Below, one piece after another: positions 8,489 through 23,400 of a stretch of DNA of 52,301 bases (its first letter is position 1; each line of letters opens with the position of its first letter). Source of the stretch: an uncultured Elusimicrobia bacterium. GTDB lineage: Bacteria; RUG730. The notes under the pieces were generated by a model, which made no database searches, had not been told where the DNA came from, and saw nothing but the letters and a program-made list of their open reading frames with translations. The DNA lies in assembly GCA_900321865.1 (NCBI GenBank), contig ONXP01000041.1:1-52301 (forward strand), read 5' to 3'. A program made the translations under genes and the position numbers.

Positions 8489-11400
8489 TTATGCTGCTAT
8501 ATCCAAGAATTTGGTAATAGATTTATCAGCTTTAGCTTTTTCTGCCATCTTTTTATGGGACTCTAGTGCAAAATTGATTCCATAAGTTTGAACTGCCTTA
8601 GTCACTTGAGTACTAATTTTTACAATATCTTCATCGGTTAAGTTCTCTTTATTATACAAATTTTCCAAATCTTTAATATAATCTCTTGCTCCCTTCATAT
8701 TAAATAAAATATTTCCTCTATATACTGGGATATTTTTAGCCGTAAATATTGTAATTTTTTCAGATTCCAAAGTATAATCTGGCTCTTTTTTCTCTTTCTC
8801 TTCTTCTAATTTTGCTTTATTTTCTTTGTTTAATTTATCTGTTATAATACAGAAATCTTTCTTTAATGCTTCTTCATTACCGTCTTTTGTCCCCAAAATA
8901 GATTCTATATCTTTTATATCTTCGTTTTTAATTTTAGAATCAGATAATTTCTTTATAGATTTATCTCTCATTTTTTCAAATTTTTCTTCACCTTTTAGAA
9001 TATTTGCATCATTCGTTGCCAAAATTTCTCCTCGCATAAGAAGTGTTACATTTCCTAAATGTTTATTTTTTATTAAATTATTCAATTTTTTTAAACTCAA
9101 TTCATCTCTAGAGTTAATATTAAACACAAAAGGAAATTTTGATAAGTCTTGAGTTTTCGCTACTTCTAAAAATTCATCAAATTCTTTTGTATTGTCAAAT
9201 TCTCTGATTATTGCTCCTTTCTCAAAGACTTGGGTTTGCCATAATTTTACAATTTCATTATTGTATCCAAGAATATTTATGTCACCATTATAACCCTTTC
9301 TATGTAATGCCGTCATTAAAGCATTTATACTTTCTGAATCTTTAGCGAAATCATCTGTTATTTGAACTAATTCTATACTTTCCATAGATTCAATAGAATC
9401 AAAAATATTTTGATTCATTCTAGGATTGTTTATTTCTATTTTGCCTTTGCTTTCTTCCTTAGATATTTGTTTAGTTTTACTTATCTCTGGCAATCTTATT
9501 TCTTCGCCTCTTCTATTAATAATTTTAATATTTTCATTTTGGAAATATTTGTCTAAGATAGATAAAATATTTCTAGGCAAAATCAACTCTTTATCCAAAC
9601 CTAAAATTATTTGTTCATTGTCCCGCCTTATGCCTTCTGCCTGTAATTTTTGTGAAAGCCAATTTTTGAAAACAACTTCGTCAGTTAAAACATATCCAGG
9701 AATTAAAAGAACTTCTTTTATATCAAAAGAATCAACAAATGTCCCAAACAAATTAACATTATTAACTCTTAAAATATTCCCTTTATCATTATGAAGCCAA
9801 AAACGCCTTGTTTCTTCTTCTTTGTGTTCATCTATAAAGCTTTCACAAGTTTTCTTTATTGCTTCTCTGCCAGTTTTTGCATCATTTTCTTTTTTTAGTC
9901 TTATTTTTTCTTCTGATAAAATTTTTAATTTTTCACCTTCTTCTATTTCTGGCAATTCTATTTCTATTTCTTTTTGTAAATCTTTATACTGATTCGATAT
10001 TTGTCTCAATCTATACATAAATTTCTGTCTATTCTCACCAATATTCCAAAGATCTAAAGCATCTTTATTCAAAGAAATTTTTACCTTTTCACCAATCTCA
10101 ATTTTATAAAGCTCTTTTTGGGTTCCGTCTTCATCTATAACTATAGGATCAAGATAAGCACTCTTTCCTTTTTCATATTTTGTATCATCTTTTATAGCTT
10201 TTGTATCTATAGATTCTGTCATATAATTTGTTTCTAGGTTGCTCCCTATCATAGTAGAATTTATATTAATATTTTTATATATATTTTTCCTAGTCAATTT
10301 TTTTATTCCTAAAGTATTTTCAAAATTATTCCACGATTTTACAGCATCAGAGACTCTTTTTTCTGTAGCTCCAAAAAATCTTCCATTCTTTGTAAACACA
10401 ATATTTGTTGTAATTTTTCCACTTTCCAAGACTTCTCTAAATACATCGCTAGTAAGTTCATTTATATTTTTTTCTTCCACATTATCAAGATTGATAATTA
10501 AAGGTTCTGTCTTGATAGAAGAAATTTTTTCCTGCAATTCTTCTTTTTGTTTTTTAAATCCAGCTTTAGACAATGTAATGTTTTTTACTCCACCACCTAA
10601 ATTCAAACTTCTAAGCATCTCTTGCATAGGATCGTTTACAGCATTTTTATTGTTTAATAAAACTTTTTCAATTTCTTCATTTCTGCTTAAAAGGATCCCA
10701 GCATTTTTATAGTCATTTGTTTCTTCTTCTCCTTTTAAGTTTATATATTTATTAGAATACACATCTACAATATTTCCTTTGGTATCTCTTACTACTATAT
10801 TTGGCAAAATATTTTTATGATCATCAACCAAACTACTTGCTTTTTCGTTAAATGCCTTTATTCCATCTCTAATAGCTAGTTCATTTTCCCTAGTTTTCTG
10901 GCTAGAAACTACTATTTCATAAATTGTTTCTTTTCTATCTTCTTCTTTGTTTCTAATATACTCATCCAAAAGTTTCTGTTCTATTTCCATAGCTATTAAG
11001 TCTTTATATTCGTCTAGAGTAATTTTTTTAGCCTTTAGAGATCTTTTTGCTTCCTTAAAAATAGTTCCTGAAAAATCTAGAGTTTGTTTTTTATTATTGT
11101 TAAAAATATTCTGATATCTTATTTTCTTTACCAACATTTGTATCAAGGATGGAATAAATAATGTTGCAACTCTCCAAATAACAGCCCAAGCTTGTTCTAA
11201 AACTTTTACACCGCCTTTGCTTTCAATGTTCGGATTAAACAAAGCTAAAACAAATGATGCCACTCCTCCTAAAATAATAGCAGGAACATATAACAAAGCT
11301 AAAATCACTATTACTATTGCAGAAAATAAAGGAGAAATTATAGCCCAAAGATTATAAAGAAACCCTATAAAAGAATCTGCTTTAATTTTTGGCATCACAA

Positions 11401-14400
11401 AGCCATTTTTAATTCTATTAAAATGATATTTAATCCAGTCTGACATTTTATCAAAAATTCCTTTAAAGAAATTTTTAAAACGGTAAGAAAATCCAAGACT
11501 ATTTTCAAAGCCTTCTTTTTCTATCGCAAATAAATTTTTTCTTCTTTCATTGTCAAATTTATTATATTCTTTTAGAACTTTTTCATCTGTGGATAAAATA
11601 ACATTCCCAATTTCTTGTGCTTTTAAATATTTATAATCTTCAGCACCCTTTTCTTCATCTACATAATTTTCTTCTAGATAATCTGATAATATAAAATCGG
11701 ATAAATTATCAGGATTCATCGCCCTTAAAATACTTTGTCTTTCTGTTAAAATTGCAATTTTTTCATCTAAACTATTTAATTTTCCAAAAGTATCTTTAGC
11801 CTTAGCATATTCAAAAGTCTTGTATTCGTTTGTTTTTAAATTTTGCATAACTTTTTCATAAAAAGCATCTTTATCATTATTATAAATTTCTTTTAATTGA
11901 TCCTTAGTAATAGATTTTTCTTCATCAATTAAAGAAATATCATTTAAAGAAACATCTTTTGAATCTTCTGACTCGCTTATTAAGCCTGATTCGGAAGAAA
12001 TTAAAACTTTCTCAGTTCTATCTTCTGACTCAAAAGAGCCCAAATCTTCTTTGGACATATCGAGTATAGCACTAGAGCCTACTGCATTTTTAATAGTTTG
12101 TAAAAGTTCGTCCTTTTCCCCTTCTGTTTCTTTAATTACTTTTTCTATATCTTCTACAGACTCCATAACTACATAATCATAATTATCAAGAGAGAAAAGT
12201 TTATTTAAATTATCTAAATATTTTTGATTTAACTTAGAATCTATATATTTTTTTCTTTCTTCGCTAATTTTTGAAAATTCTCCTTTTTTCTCGTCAATAA
12301 AAGCTTGATTAATTTTATCTAATTTGTCTATTCTCTCTTCTTTCCATTCCTTTTCAGTTTCATCTTTAACATTTTCCAATTCTTCCTTCTTTTCCTTAAA
12401 ATAATTATCAAAATTTTTCGAATCTAAAATAGCAGTTAACTCATACATTCTATCGATTTTGTTGGCATTTTTTTGTCTTATTGCTTTAATTTTGTTATTA
12501 AGGCTTAGGATCTGACTTTTTGCTACTTCTTCAAGATTAACATCTGACGAAAGTTCTTTATATTTTTCTTTCTCTTTTTCATACAATGTGATTTTTGAAG
12601 TATCTTTATCTAATTCTTTTTCTAAAGCAGTCTTTTCTAAGATTAATTTTGCAATTTCATTATCTGTTATAGTTTCGAGTTTAGTAGTATCTTTTTTGAG
12701 ATCAAGTTTATCATCTTCTTTTATTTTTTCTCCATCCAAGATTTTTTTGTCTATTTCTTTAGATGCAATAGTTATATCATACTTTAAAGAGTTTAAATAT
12801 AATTCATTTGCTTCTTTATTAAATTTATTATTTATATCTTGAATATTGTTATATTGTATATCCAATTCTTCATTTTTAGATTTTAATTTTTCTTCGTTAT
12901 TTTTTAAATCTTGTTTTAAAGTTTCTATTTTCTCTTCCATTTCTGCTTTTTGATTTTTTATATTTTCATTATTTTCAATATTTAAAGTCTTTAGTGTTTC
13001 TTTTTTAAATTCGTTTATTTGATTATCTATTTCTTCAATTGAAACTAAATTTCTGCTAATTTCATTTAATTCTTCTCGTAAATTATTTAACTCTTTTCTA
13101 GTGCCTTTTGATATTATTTCCTCTTCTTTTCCTGCCTTTAATTTAATTTGTCCCAAAAGATTAGAATTCAACATTTCTTTTTTAATTTTATCTATCGAAT
13201 ATGAGATTTTTGCTGATATATCCTCAGATAAATTTAATTTACTTTCTATTTTTGAAAGATTATTTGTTAAAGATAAAACTTCCTGTTTAATTTTATTCGC
13301 AGTCTTTGAATGATCCATCTCATCTATTTCCATTTTAGAAAGCCTTATAATATTATCCTTTGATGTTTTTATAATTCTATTTAAATTAACAAGATTATCT
13401 CTATTAAAGTCTATTTCCTTTTGTATATCGCTTATAGATGAAAATTTATTCATATTCTCTATAGAATTTTTATCTTCTTCTTTTAATCCTTTCTCTTTAA
13501 AAGAGATCTTTCTACTCTTAATTTTTCTATTAATTGTAAGTAAAATTAACTCTTTTTCTTTGGTCAAATCTTTTGTTTTCAAAATATCAGCGTAGTTTTG
13601 TTTTGTATAGTTTATAAGCTCTTTTTCTTTGGATTTATTTTCAAAAATTTCTTTTTCTTTTTCTAAAGTTTCTATCTCTTGTTTTTGTTTTAAAATATCT
13701 GCATTTATTGATTTTATTTCATCTCTCGTTTTTAATAAGTTTGCTGTCTTTTCATTTCTCTCTTCATACATTTTTTCTTTTATCAATTTTTGCCTTTGTA
13801 AAAACAATTCTTTTCTTTCAAAAACATTCTGAACTTTATTCAAAGTTTGTAAATCTTTTGAGATAGTTGTATTAGTTTTGTCTGATGAAATTGCGAGAGT
13901 AATATTAGCATCAGCTTTTTTGTCTTTTATTTCAGCTATTTTGTTTTTAAATTTTTCTGTAAAATCTTTTTTCTCTGATTTTGACAATTCTTCCCATCTT
14001 TTTGCATCTACATTTATAACTACATCTCCTGATTGCCAATCTTCTTCTTTTATTCCCAAATTTTTATCCTGTATCCTTTTTCTAAATAATTCTTTTGCAG
14101 TTTTATCTTTGGCTTTATCTTCAAAATTAGATCCAAAGTTAACAATCTTTTTATCTTTCATATTTTGATAAAAATCAACTTTCTTATCTACTTTCTTAGT
14201 TCCAAAATCTTCATAAGAAAACACATTATTATTTTTAATCATATTTTCACTAGATGCTACCATAATTTTTAAATTTTTATTTTGACTTGCTTCATCTACT
14301 ATCTTTTTTACAAGAGGAGATTTTTGTATTCTATTATACTGCTTTGGAGTTAAAATTATTTGAGAAACTTTATATTTATCGTTATTTAATTCAAATTTCC

Positions 14401-17400
14401 AATTATCCTTTTTCATAGTTTCCAATTTATGAGCTATCAAAGTTTCATCATTAGTGTTAAATTTAAACACCCCTTTATTTTGATTTCCAGTGAGAGCAGT
14501 ATTAGTAATTTTTACATTTTGAACCAAATCTTCGTCTTTCATCATTTTTTTAGTATAAGAAATATCTTTCGCTATATAAAGAGCTGTATCTAATACTGTT
14601 GAAGCCGCCCCTAAACTTTGAGAAGAGTTAATTTGAGCCATTGTATAAATTCCAGATTTTTCTACCCTTTCCTCAACATCTAACATTAATTCGTTCCAAT
14701 CTGTTTTTAAAATACTATCCAAAGTTTTCTTTGTTCCTTCTATATCTTTTCTTCTATATTTTAGTTCTGCTAATAAATTTTTATCTTCTATTCCATCATT
14801 TATTCCTAACATCATTCTCCTAGTTACTTTATATTTCTGTTTATCACTAGACAACATCCCATATACTTGCTCTGACAAATCAAGAGTAGATTTTAACGAT
14901 TTTTTAAATGTATCCATACCAGATTTATATTCTCCATCTTCTTGTCTATATAAATCTGCTTCTTGACCTTTTGCTTTTCTTAAAAATTCATCTCTAATTA
15001 ACTCTAATTTTAATTTATCTTTTCCAGTTGCTTTTTTTATCATTGTTTCAAGAGGAAGTTTTATAAGTGCTGTTCTTACTCCTTCTGAAATCTGATAAAG
15101 TGCAGAAGCATTTGCTTTTTCATTAGCTAAAACTACAGAATTATCCTGTATCATCTCACTGACAGATTTCCTAACATCTCCATTTTCTATATCTTCTATA
15201 TATGAACCATATCTGCTTGCTTCTGTTTTTAATTCATTATATTCTTGTATAATTTTTTGTTGTTTTATTGTTCTATCGCCTTCTTTTGCCTTTAATGCAT
15301 TTTTATAAAACTCAGATTTATCTAAATCTTTAAGTTTTGCTTCTATTTGCTGTTTTGAAGATTCAAATCTTTTTTTCATAGAAGAAACATCTACAGCAAC
15401 CGTTCTAGAAAAAGTATCCTTTGATGATCCTCTACCTACCCTTCCCAGAATTTGGAGCAAATCATTTTTAGAAATTTTTTCAGCATCTAAGACCAAAAGT
15501 TCCATTTTCCCTTTAAAATCCATACCTCGTCCTGCTTTATTTGTAGCAAATACGGAATATTCATTTTCAGAAACTTTTTTAGCAAGAGGGCTGACATTAT
15601 CTGCATTTGTGTAATTATCTATAACATAAATCTTTTTCGTTTCCAGCTTATTAACTAAGTTTTCTGCAGCTTCCAAATTATCATTTAACATAGCCTTCAC
15701 TGCTGTTCTAGATTTTAAAATATCCATCATAGAAACATCTACAAGTCTCCCTATTTCACCTTTTTGGGTAACTTCATGGAAGCCGTCATCTTGATATTTA
15801 ACCTTTCCTGTTCTAATTAATTCTCCCAGGCTTCTATATCCAGTTTCTCCTTCTTTATTAAATACTTTGTCTATTATTTCGCCTTCTTTTCCATAATCGG
15901 AAGCAAATTCTGCTGTTGAAACTCTGTCCGTTTTTTTAGTAATTGCTGAAACTTTATCTAAAAATTTTATAGCTTCTTCATCGCCTTGTACTCTATTTTC
16001 TAATGTTTTCATTAAATTCTTTCGAATATTTTTATGATCTTGAATAGCTAATTTCCCCCAATTTGCTTCACTTTTTTTATTATTCATAAAATCTGAAGCC
16101 ATATCGCTAGTTGTTTTATCCCCAACTATCGCCGTTTTATAGCTATAATCTGTAAAAGTTCCCTCTGATATTTCCAAAACTGGAGCTGAAACTGCCTTGC
16201 TTATAGTTTTAGCTCCATAAACCGTACCAGATCCTCCAAATACATTTAACTTTACACCTTGATTTTTAGTCAAAATTTCTTGTGTTGATGCCTCTACGGT
16301 AGTAACAGAAACTTCTGCTTTAAACTCATCCAGAGACTTTATATCCATAGTGTTTTCAAAGTTTTTTAAACTAAATTGATCCATGTTTCCACCTTTTTTA
16401 AGATAAGAATCTATTACTTGGGTGGCAACAGAATTAATGCTTACTCCATCCTGGACTCCAAACTGAACCCCGCTAACACTGTCTGACTTATAACCGCCTA
16501 CTGTGTCTCCATTTTTTAATTCCTGCTTTGCTCTTAAAACTTGTTCTATTGTATATTGAAACTGTCCTTTCATTTTATCGTCTTCTAAAGTAGTAACTCC
16601 AGCAGGATTATAAAGCATGTTAGTTAAAGCTTTGTCTTTTTTCATTTCTTCTAACATATTATCCAAAACCTGAGCATTCATAGAATTTATTCCGTTTTCA
16701 TTTTTAAAGACTTTCGATTCTATTAAAGGATCTTTTTTCTTCATATCATCTATTACTTTGGTGTATATTTCTAAAGTTTTTATAACTTGATATTTTTCGC
16801 CATGAGATGCAGCTTTTTTGCTAGCATTTATAAAAGATTGTTGCCTTAAAGCCAAAGCATCTGCCTCATCTATAGCAACTGTTCCTATATCGTTTAATTT
16901 GTTTAATCTTTTATCTTCTCTAATTTCATGAGCCAAATGTCCCCTAGTCTCTAGGTCAAAGACAAAAATTGTTTTATTGGTTGCATTATTTAATTTTTTA
17001 ACTAAATATTCGTTGTCATTAACTCCCTCTGGCTTAACTCCATTTTGCATATCAACACCAAAAAATCTTTTCATAATAGCGGTATTTCCACCACCAGAAA
17101 TATTTCCTTTTTCGTCTGTTCCTAACATATTTGTAACTTCTTGTCTTGCAGAAACCAAAATTTCAGCCGTTCCTGCTTTACCGGTCATCATCTGAGATGC
17201 TATAACCAAAGGATAAACTCGGGTTTTTCCTCCTCCCATACCAAGAGCAGCAATATATCCAGCATCATTAGCCGCCATCATTAAAAGCTGATTTTGAGAT
17301 TGTCCCATACTTACATCAGCAAAAGAAGTCTCTCTGGCAGAAAATTTTCCATTCTCAATAGGATGATGCCCTTCAGCCATTTTTAATGTTATAGCTCTCA

Positions 17401-20400
17401 TAATTTCTGCCTGTGTGCTGGTTAAATTTGTTCCAGGTTTATATCCAGGAAATGCTGCTGATAAAATTTTATCACTATTTAAATCACTACCTAAATTGTT
17501 TTCTATATCATCATAAGACGCTGTTTTTATAAAAGTCCTTACTGCTTGTTCATCATTTCTATTTATAGTCAATTCTTTATTGTTGAATTTATAAGTTATT
17601 GTGTTACCTTTATTCTTCGTGTTAATAATATTCTCTACCATTGCTTTTTGTATGTTTGCCATTGGCTCTTCTATCATTTGATCAAGCTTCTTAAAGAACC
17701 TAACCTTATTATCTTCTAATTCTTGGTTTACAAATTTATTCACATTATTAGTTAAATCTCTTATACCACTTCTTGTATACCTAACTTTTCCGTCTTTATC
17801 GTAAATATTATCTCCTTCCAGTCCGTTCAAATTACTTGTCAATAATTGGAGTCCTTTGGAAAGATACATTTTATTTAATTCTGACTGCTGTGAAAAAGGC
17901 TTTCCGTTTTTTATTATGTTTTTTATCGTATCCATAACATCAGTATCTATGTCTATCGTTCCAAAAGTTCTATCAGCCTCTTTTAACTTGTTTAAACAAT
18001 AGTCTAATTTTTTAGCCATAACAATATTTTCATGCTTTAAAATTATATTTTTTTGCTCTTGGGTTCTTTTATCTTCTGGAATATTTTTAAACATATTATA
18101 AGAATCTTCTAATTCTTTAGTATCTTCAGCTAAAATTGGATTTATTTTATTTCTCACAGTAGTATTTAAAACTGCCATATCAGCATTTGTTTCTTTCATC
18201 ATATTTTCTACCAAAGATGGCATGCTTAAAGCTTCTTTTTTATAATCCAACTCTTTTACAATCCCAAATGTTTTTTTCAGACTATCTCTAGATGCATCAT
18301 CTAAATTACTAGTATCAGCCAAAGCCTTTTCAAATTCTTTCATAGATAAATTAGTCAATAGAGTTCTTGCTTTTTCTTTGTTTAATTTATTATCAGCACC
18401 AATTATCTCTTTATATTCAGCTTGTTTATCTTCTGACAAACCATCAACAAGTTTTTTGCACACCTTTCCTAAATTATCGTTATTTTTCTCAATTATATTC
18501 TCTGAAATATTATCAAAAATCTTATCGCTTTTTTTATTCATCTTCGTTATATCCAAACTGTCTATATCATTATCCAAATCCAACTTCGAAATATTTTGTT
18601 TTATAGTTAAAACTTTTAATTCATTCCTTAAATCGTTAGAAACATCTTGTCTTAGCATTTCTTGATTTTCTTTTAAAATTCCAGTTCTGTTAAAAACTTC
18701 TTTTGTCTTAAAGTTTGATACAAATTTTGTTTCAAAGTTTTTATCTATATCGTATCCTGCTGCTTTAAGCATATTTATTGCAGATTGCCCAGAATACATA
18801 CCAAGCTTTTGTATAGCATTACCTAAAACATTTCGACCATCTTTATCAATTTCAAAATCTTGACTAGTAAATGTATCTTTATCAACTTTTTCTATTATTT
18901 TTATCAATTCTTGAATTGCATCTTTCTTTTTGCCTATATCAGTCATAGGGAAAATCCCTTTTATCTTATCACCTAAAGATGTTCCGGAATTTTTATCTAA
19001 TTCTTCATTTAAAATTTCTAAGAATTTCTTTTTATTTATTTCTTTATTACTAGCTAAAATTGCATCTTTTATCGGAGTAAAAGATCTAGAAGTCTTGATT
19101 TCTAATGATTTTTCTGTATCTTTTCCTCCTTCTGTTATATTAATTAAATTTTCTTTAGCCAATTTTATTCTTTTTTCGTTTAATTTTTCTCTTTTTATAA
19201 TATTTGTTAGCATTTCTTTAGAATATGAACCTTGAAAATCATTCTCTTTTACAAGATCCTTTAATGAAGAATGTGAAAGAGAGAGCTTTTTCCCATTATG
19301 TTCAATTGCATAAGAACTTAATTCTATTTCTCCGTTTTCAATTTTACTAAGAACTGACCTTCTTATAATAACACCTGTTTCTCGTCCTTCGCCTTTTTTA
19401 GTATTGAAATTTTTTAATGAAATGCCATTTTGTGCAGCTTCTTCATACCCAGAAACAAACTCATTTAATACATTATGGTTTACAGTTCTCAAAACTTCAT
19501 ATTGTCTATTCGTAAAAGAAATTGCATATTTTGTCTTTTGAGAATTAGCATTTTTTATTAAATTTTCTTTTTCCTCATTATTTTTGTTAATCATTTGCTC
19601 TATCTGGGCTAAGGTTTTTTGCTCTTTTTCCCCATTTATGTCTATTTCTATAGTTTCTCCTACTCCTTTTTTTAATTTATATTTTTGTGTCAATAAATAT
19701 GAATTCTCTCTCTCAATATCATTTAAACTTTCATTTAAATTCTGATCTATCTTTGCATTGATTTTCGATTTCACTAAATTTATAGTACTATCAGATTTTT
19801 CTACTAAATCATTCATATCTTGCTTATACTTTTTAATAGCATCAATTTTCTTTGTATTATCAGCAACATTACCAAAATTTTCTGCAATATTATCTAGATC
19901 TTTTACAGTCTTTACAATAAGTTTCACATTAGAAACTGTTTCTTCGCTTCCACCCTTATCAAGAATTGTTTTCGCAAGATCTTCAACATCTTCATCTTTA
20001 AGTGTGTGATTTTTTATTTTTGTTTGCACATCGTCTACAAGTAAAAATGCAAAATCTTTTACACCTTCTACATCTTTTAATTCATTCTTTAATAAAGAAG
20101 TTAATTCTGAAGTTGCCGAATCTTGAAAATTTTTCAAATTGTTTTTTAATAAGGAAACATCTTTATCTTCTGAGCTTTCTATATATATTTCTACATTCTT
20201 TAAAGCTTTATCTGATTCATTTTTAAATAACTCTTTCATATATACTTTGTTCTTTTCTGCCATTATCGCAATCTCATCTCCGTATAAATTATTTAAGCTT
20301 TTTTCAATTTTTAAATAATCTTGCACTTTTGACAAATTTTTTGTCCCTAGCTCAGTAAAATCCAAATCCTCTGCTTTTATTCCTTTTTTCTCTTTTCCTA

Positions 20401-23400
20401 CAACATTCTCAAGAATCTTTTTACTCTCTTGTTCTAGTTTTAATCTATCTTTATTAATCTTTTGTAAATTTTCTTTAGATTCTTTATCTAAATCTTTTAT
20501 ATTATCAACACTTTTTGTGTTGTTATTCTTTTTTAATTCATTCTTTAATGCTTCAGAATTATTTTCTTCTGTATCATTTTGCATCTTTAATTCATTTTTC
20601 ACTTTTAAAAGTCTATGAATTTCAAAATTAGCCACTGCAAGTTCAGTCTTATCTATAATTTCAGAAAGATCTTTTCTTTCTTTTGAAAAGAAATTAGCGT
20701 CCCCACGCATAAACATTAATTCTCTGATTTTTTCTCTATAATAAATTTCTGCTCTTTCTCCTCCAGCATTATCTACAAACTCTAAAGTAATCTTTTGCTT
20801 ATCTTTAAAATCGCCAGACAAATTACTTTCTAAGGCTTCAAAATTTTCTTTAAAGATTTCATTTTTAACATTAATATTACTATCATCACCTGTAGCTGCT
20901 AATTTTGAATCTTTATATTTTTTAGCCAGATTATAAAACTCATCAACAGTTATACTGCTGTCTTTTAATTTTGCTTTTCCTTGTCTAAGGTCTTCTATTT
21001 CTGTTTCTAAACTGCCTTTTCTTGCTCTATAATTTTTGTAAGAATCTGATTCCTTTTTTGCCTTTATTTGATCTTCTAATTCCTGTATCCTTTTTAATTT
21101 TTTTCCAGGACCAAAGCTATTTAATTCTGCTTCACTATCTAATTTTTCTTTTTGAGACTTTATAATATTATTTCTTTTCTTGTTTATACTGTCTTCATCA
21201 TTTTCAATTATAGTTTTGATTTTATTTATTGTATCTGTATTCTCATTTATACTCTTTTGGTTTGTAATTTTTTGATCGTTTTTTAATTCAAGCAATGCTT
21301 CTATATCATTGATTTTTCTTACTATTCCTGAGTCGTCTAAAGTATTTAAACCATCTAATTTATTTTTTTTAATATTAATATTATCTGCTAAACTACTCAT
21401 TTTTGTTTTATTAGAAATTATTGTTTGATTATTTTTATCAATTTTATTTCTATTAGAGTCAATATTTTTGTTTAGTTTTATATTTTCATTTTCTAAATCA
21501 ATTATTTTCTTTCCATACCCTAAATCTTTGATTGGAGGTTTTTTAAGTGAATTAATATTTTTGTTAACATTATCTATATTTTTATTTAGCGAAGAAATTT
21601 CTCCTTCCTTTATATTTATTTCGTTGTCAATTTTTACTTTATTGTTTTCTAATTCTACAACTCCTTCTGATACAAAAGCATTTAAACCTTTTTGATAGTC
21701 TTTATTTGCCTTGTTAAACATTCTTTGCACAAAAGGAGCTGTTTCAGGGCTTGCATCTTTTCCAAATAACTGTTCAATAATATCATCTTTATTTTCAAGA
21801 AACTTTTTTACAGTCATAGCTCCCAAACTATCTCTCACTGGTGGGGTCCCTATTTTTACCAGATCACTTCCAATATAGTTTTTCATATAATCAGATATCT
21901 CGTCCCTCAAGTCCATGGTTTTTCTACTTACTCCTGTAATTTCTTTCATTCTCTTAAAAATATTGGTTGCAATTTTTATATAAGAATCTTTTGTAGGAGG
22001 CTTATGAGTTTCTTCATATTCTTTTCGCAATTCTGATTTTTTTTCTGTTATTTTTGCTTCTATATCTTTTAAGTCTTCATGTAATGCTTTTTGTTCTAAC
22101 TTAAGATTTTCTTGTGATGCCTCATACTGTTTTTTTTCGTTTTCTAAATCATTTTTTTTATTATTATATTTATTCATTTCTCCTTCATATTCTTCATCAA
22201 GAGCTTCTTGTTTTTGTTTTAAATTTTCTATTTCCTCTTTATTCTTGTTAATATTATTTTGATCAGTATTTATCATGTCTTCAAAATCAGCTTTTTCTTT
22301 ATTTAATTTTGTAATATGTGCATCCAAGCCTTCATATTCATCGTTATCATTTTTAATTTCTGCTCTTAATCTGGATTTTTCTTTTTCTATCCCCAAATTA
22401 TCTTCATTAAGATCTTTTAAATTCTTTTTTAACTTTGTAAGTTCTCCTTTTAGTCCTTCTATGTCAACATCTAGCTCGTCATTTTGACTTTTGAGTAGTT
22501 TATTCTTATTCTCTATATCAAGATACTCTGTTTCGCTAACTTTAATTTTTTTAGTTATATTTCCTATTTCTGTTTCGTCATTATTTATATCTGTATCTAG
22601 ATCAGAAATTCTTTTTTTTAATTCTGCAATTCGAGTATTATCATCATCATCAAAAAATTCTCTATAATCTTTATCTTCTACTACTCTCTTTTCTTTTTCT
22701 AATTTTTCTATTTCTGCTGTTTCTTTATCATTAGCATCATTTAATTCTTTTAATCTTATCTTTTTTTCCTCTAGATCTTCATCAATAAATTCTTCTACTG
22801 ATTCTTTTATTTTTTCTACATTGTTATGTAAATTAGCAATTTCATTTTGTTTAACATTTCTAAATGTTATAGTCTCCTGAACAGTTGTTTGAATTTTTGG
22901 TTGTTTTAATGCCACAGATATAGTTTTATTGATATTATTTCTACCTAAAGACATATCAGACAATATTTCTTCAGAAAAATCATGACCAGTCATAATGCTT
23001 AATTGTCTCACAGTCATAGTAACATCACCTATTGTTATTTCTTCTTTTCCTATATCTTCTAAAATAGAATTATATTTTTTTATAGCATTCTTATCGCCCA
23101 AAGCTGCCTGTTCCCTTAATTCCTCTGTAAGGCCTTTGCTTTCATATTTTTTATTTATTTCTTTCATTTCTATATTCGTATCAGGATCGTTACTTATTGA
23201 ATTTAGAGCATTAAGCATATCATTACTAGTTCTACTAATCATTTGTTTAGATATAAGATCTTTGGTTGATTGTAATATCTCTTGCATTTTTCCATTTTTT
23301 TCATTTCTTTGTTTTTTTGACAAACTATCTGCCATCAAGCTTAATCTACTTGTTGACATTTGCGAAATTACACTTTGCCTTAAATTATCAGAAAAATTAG

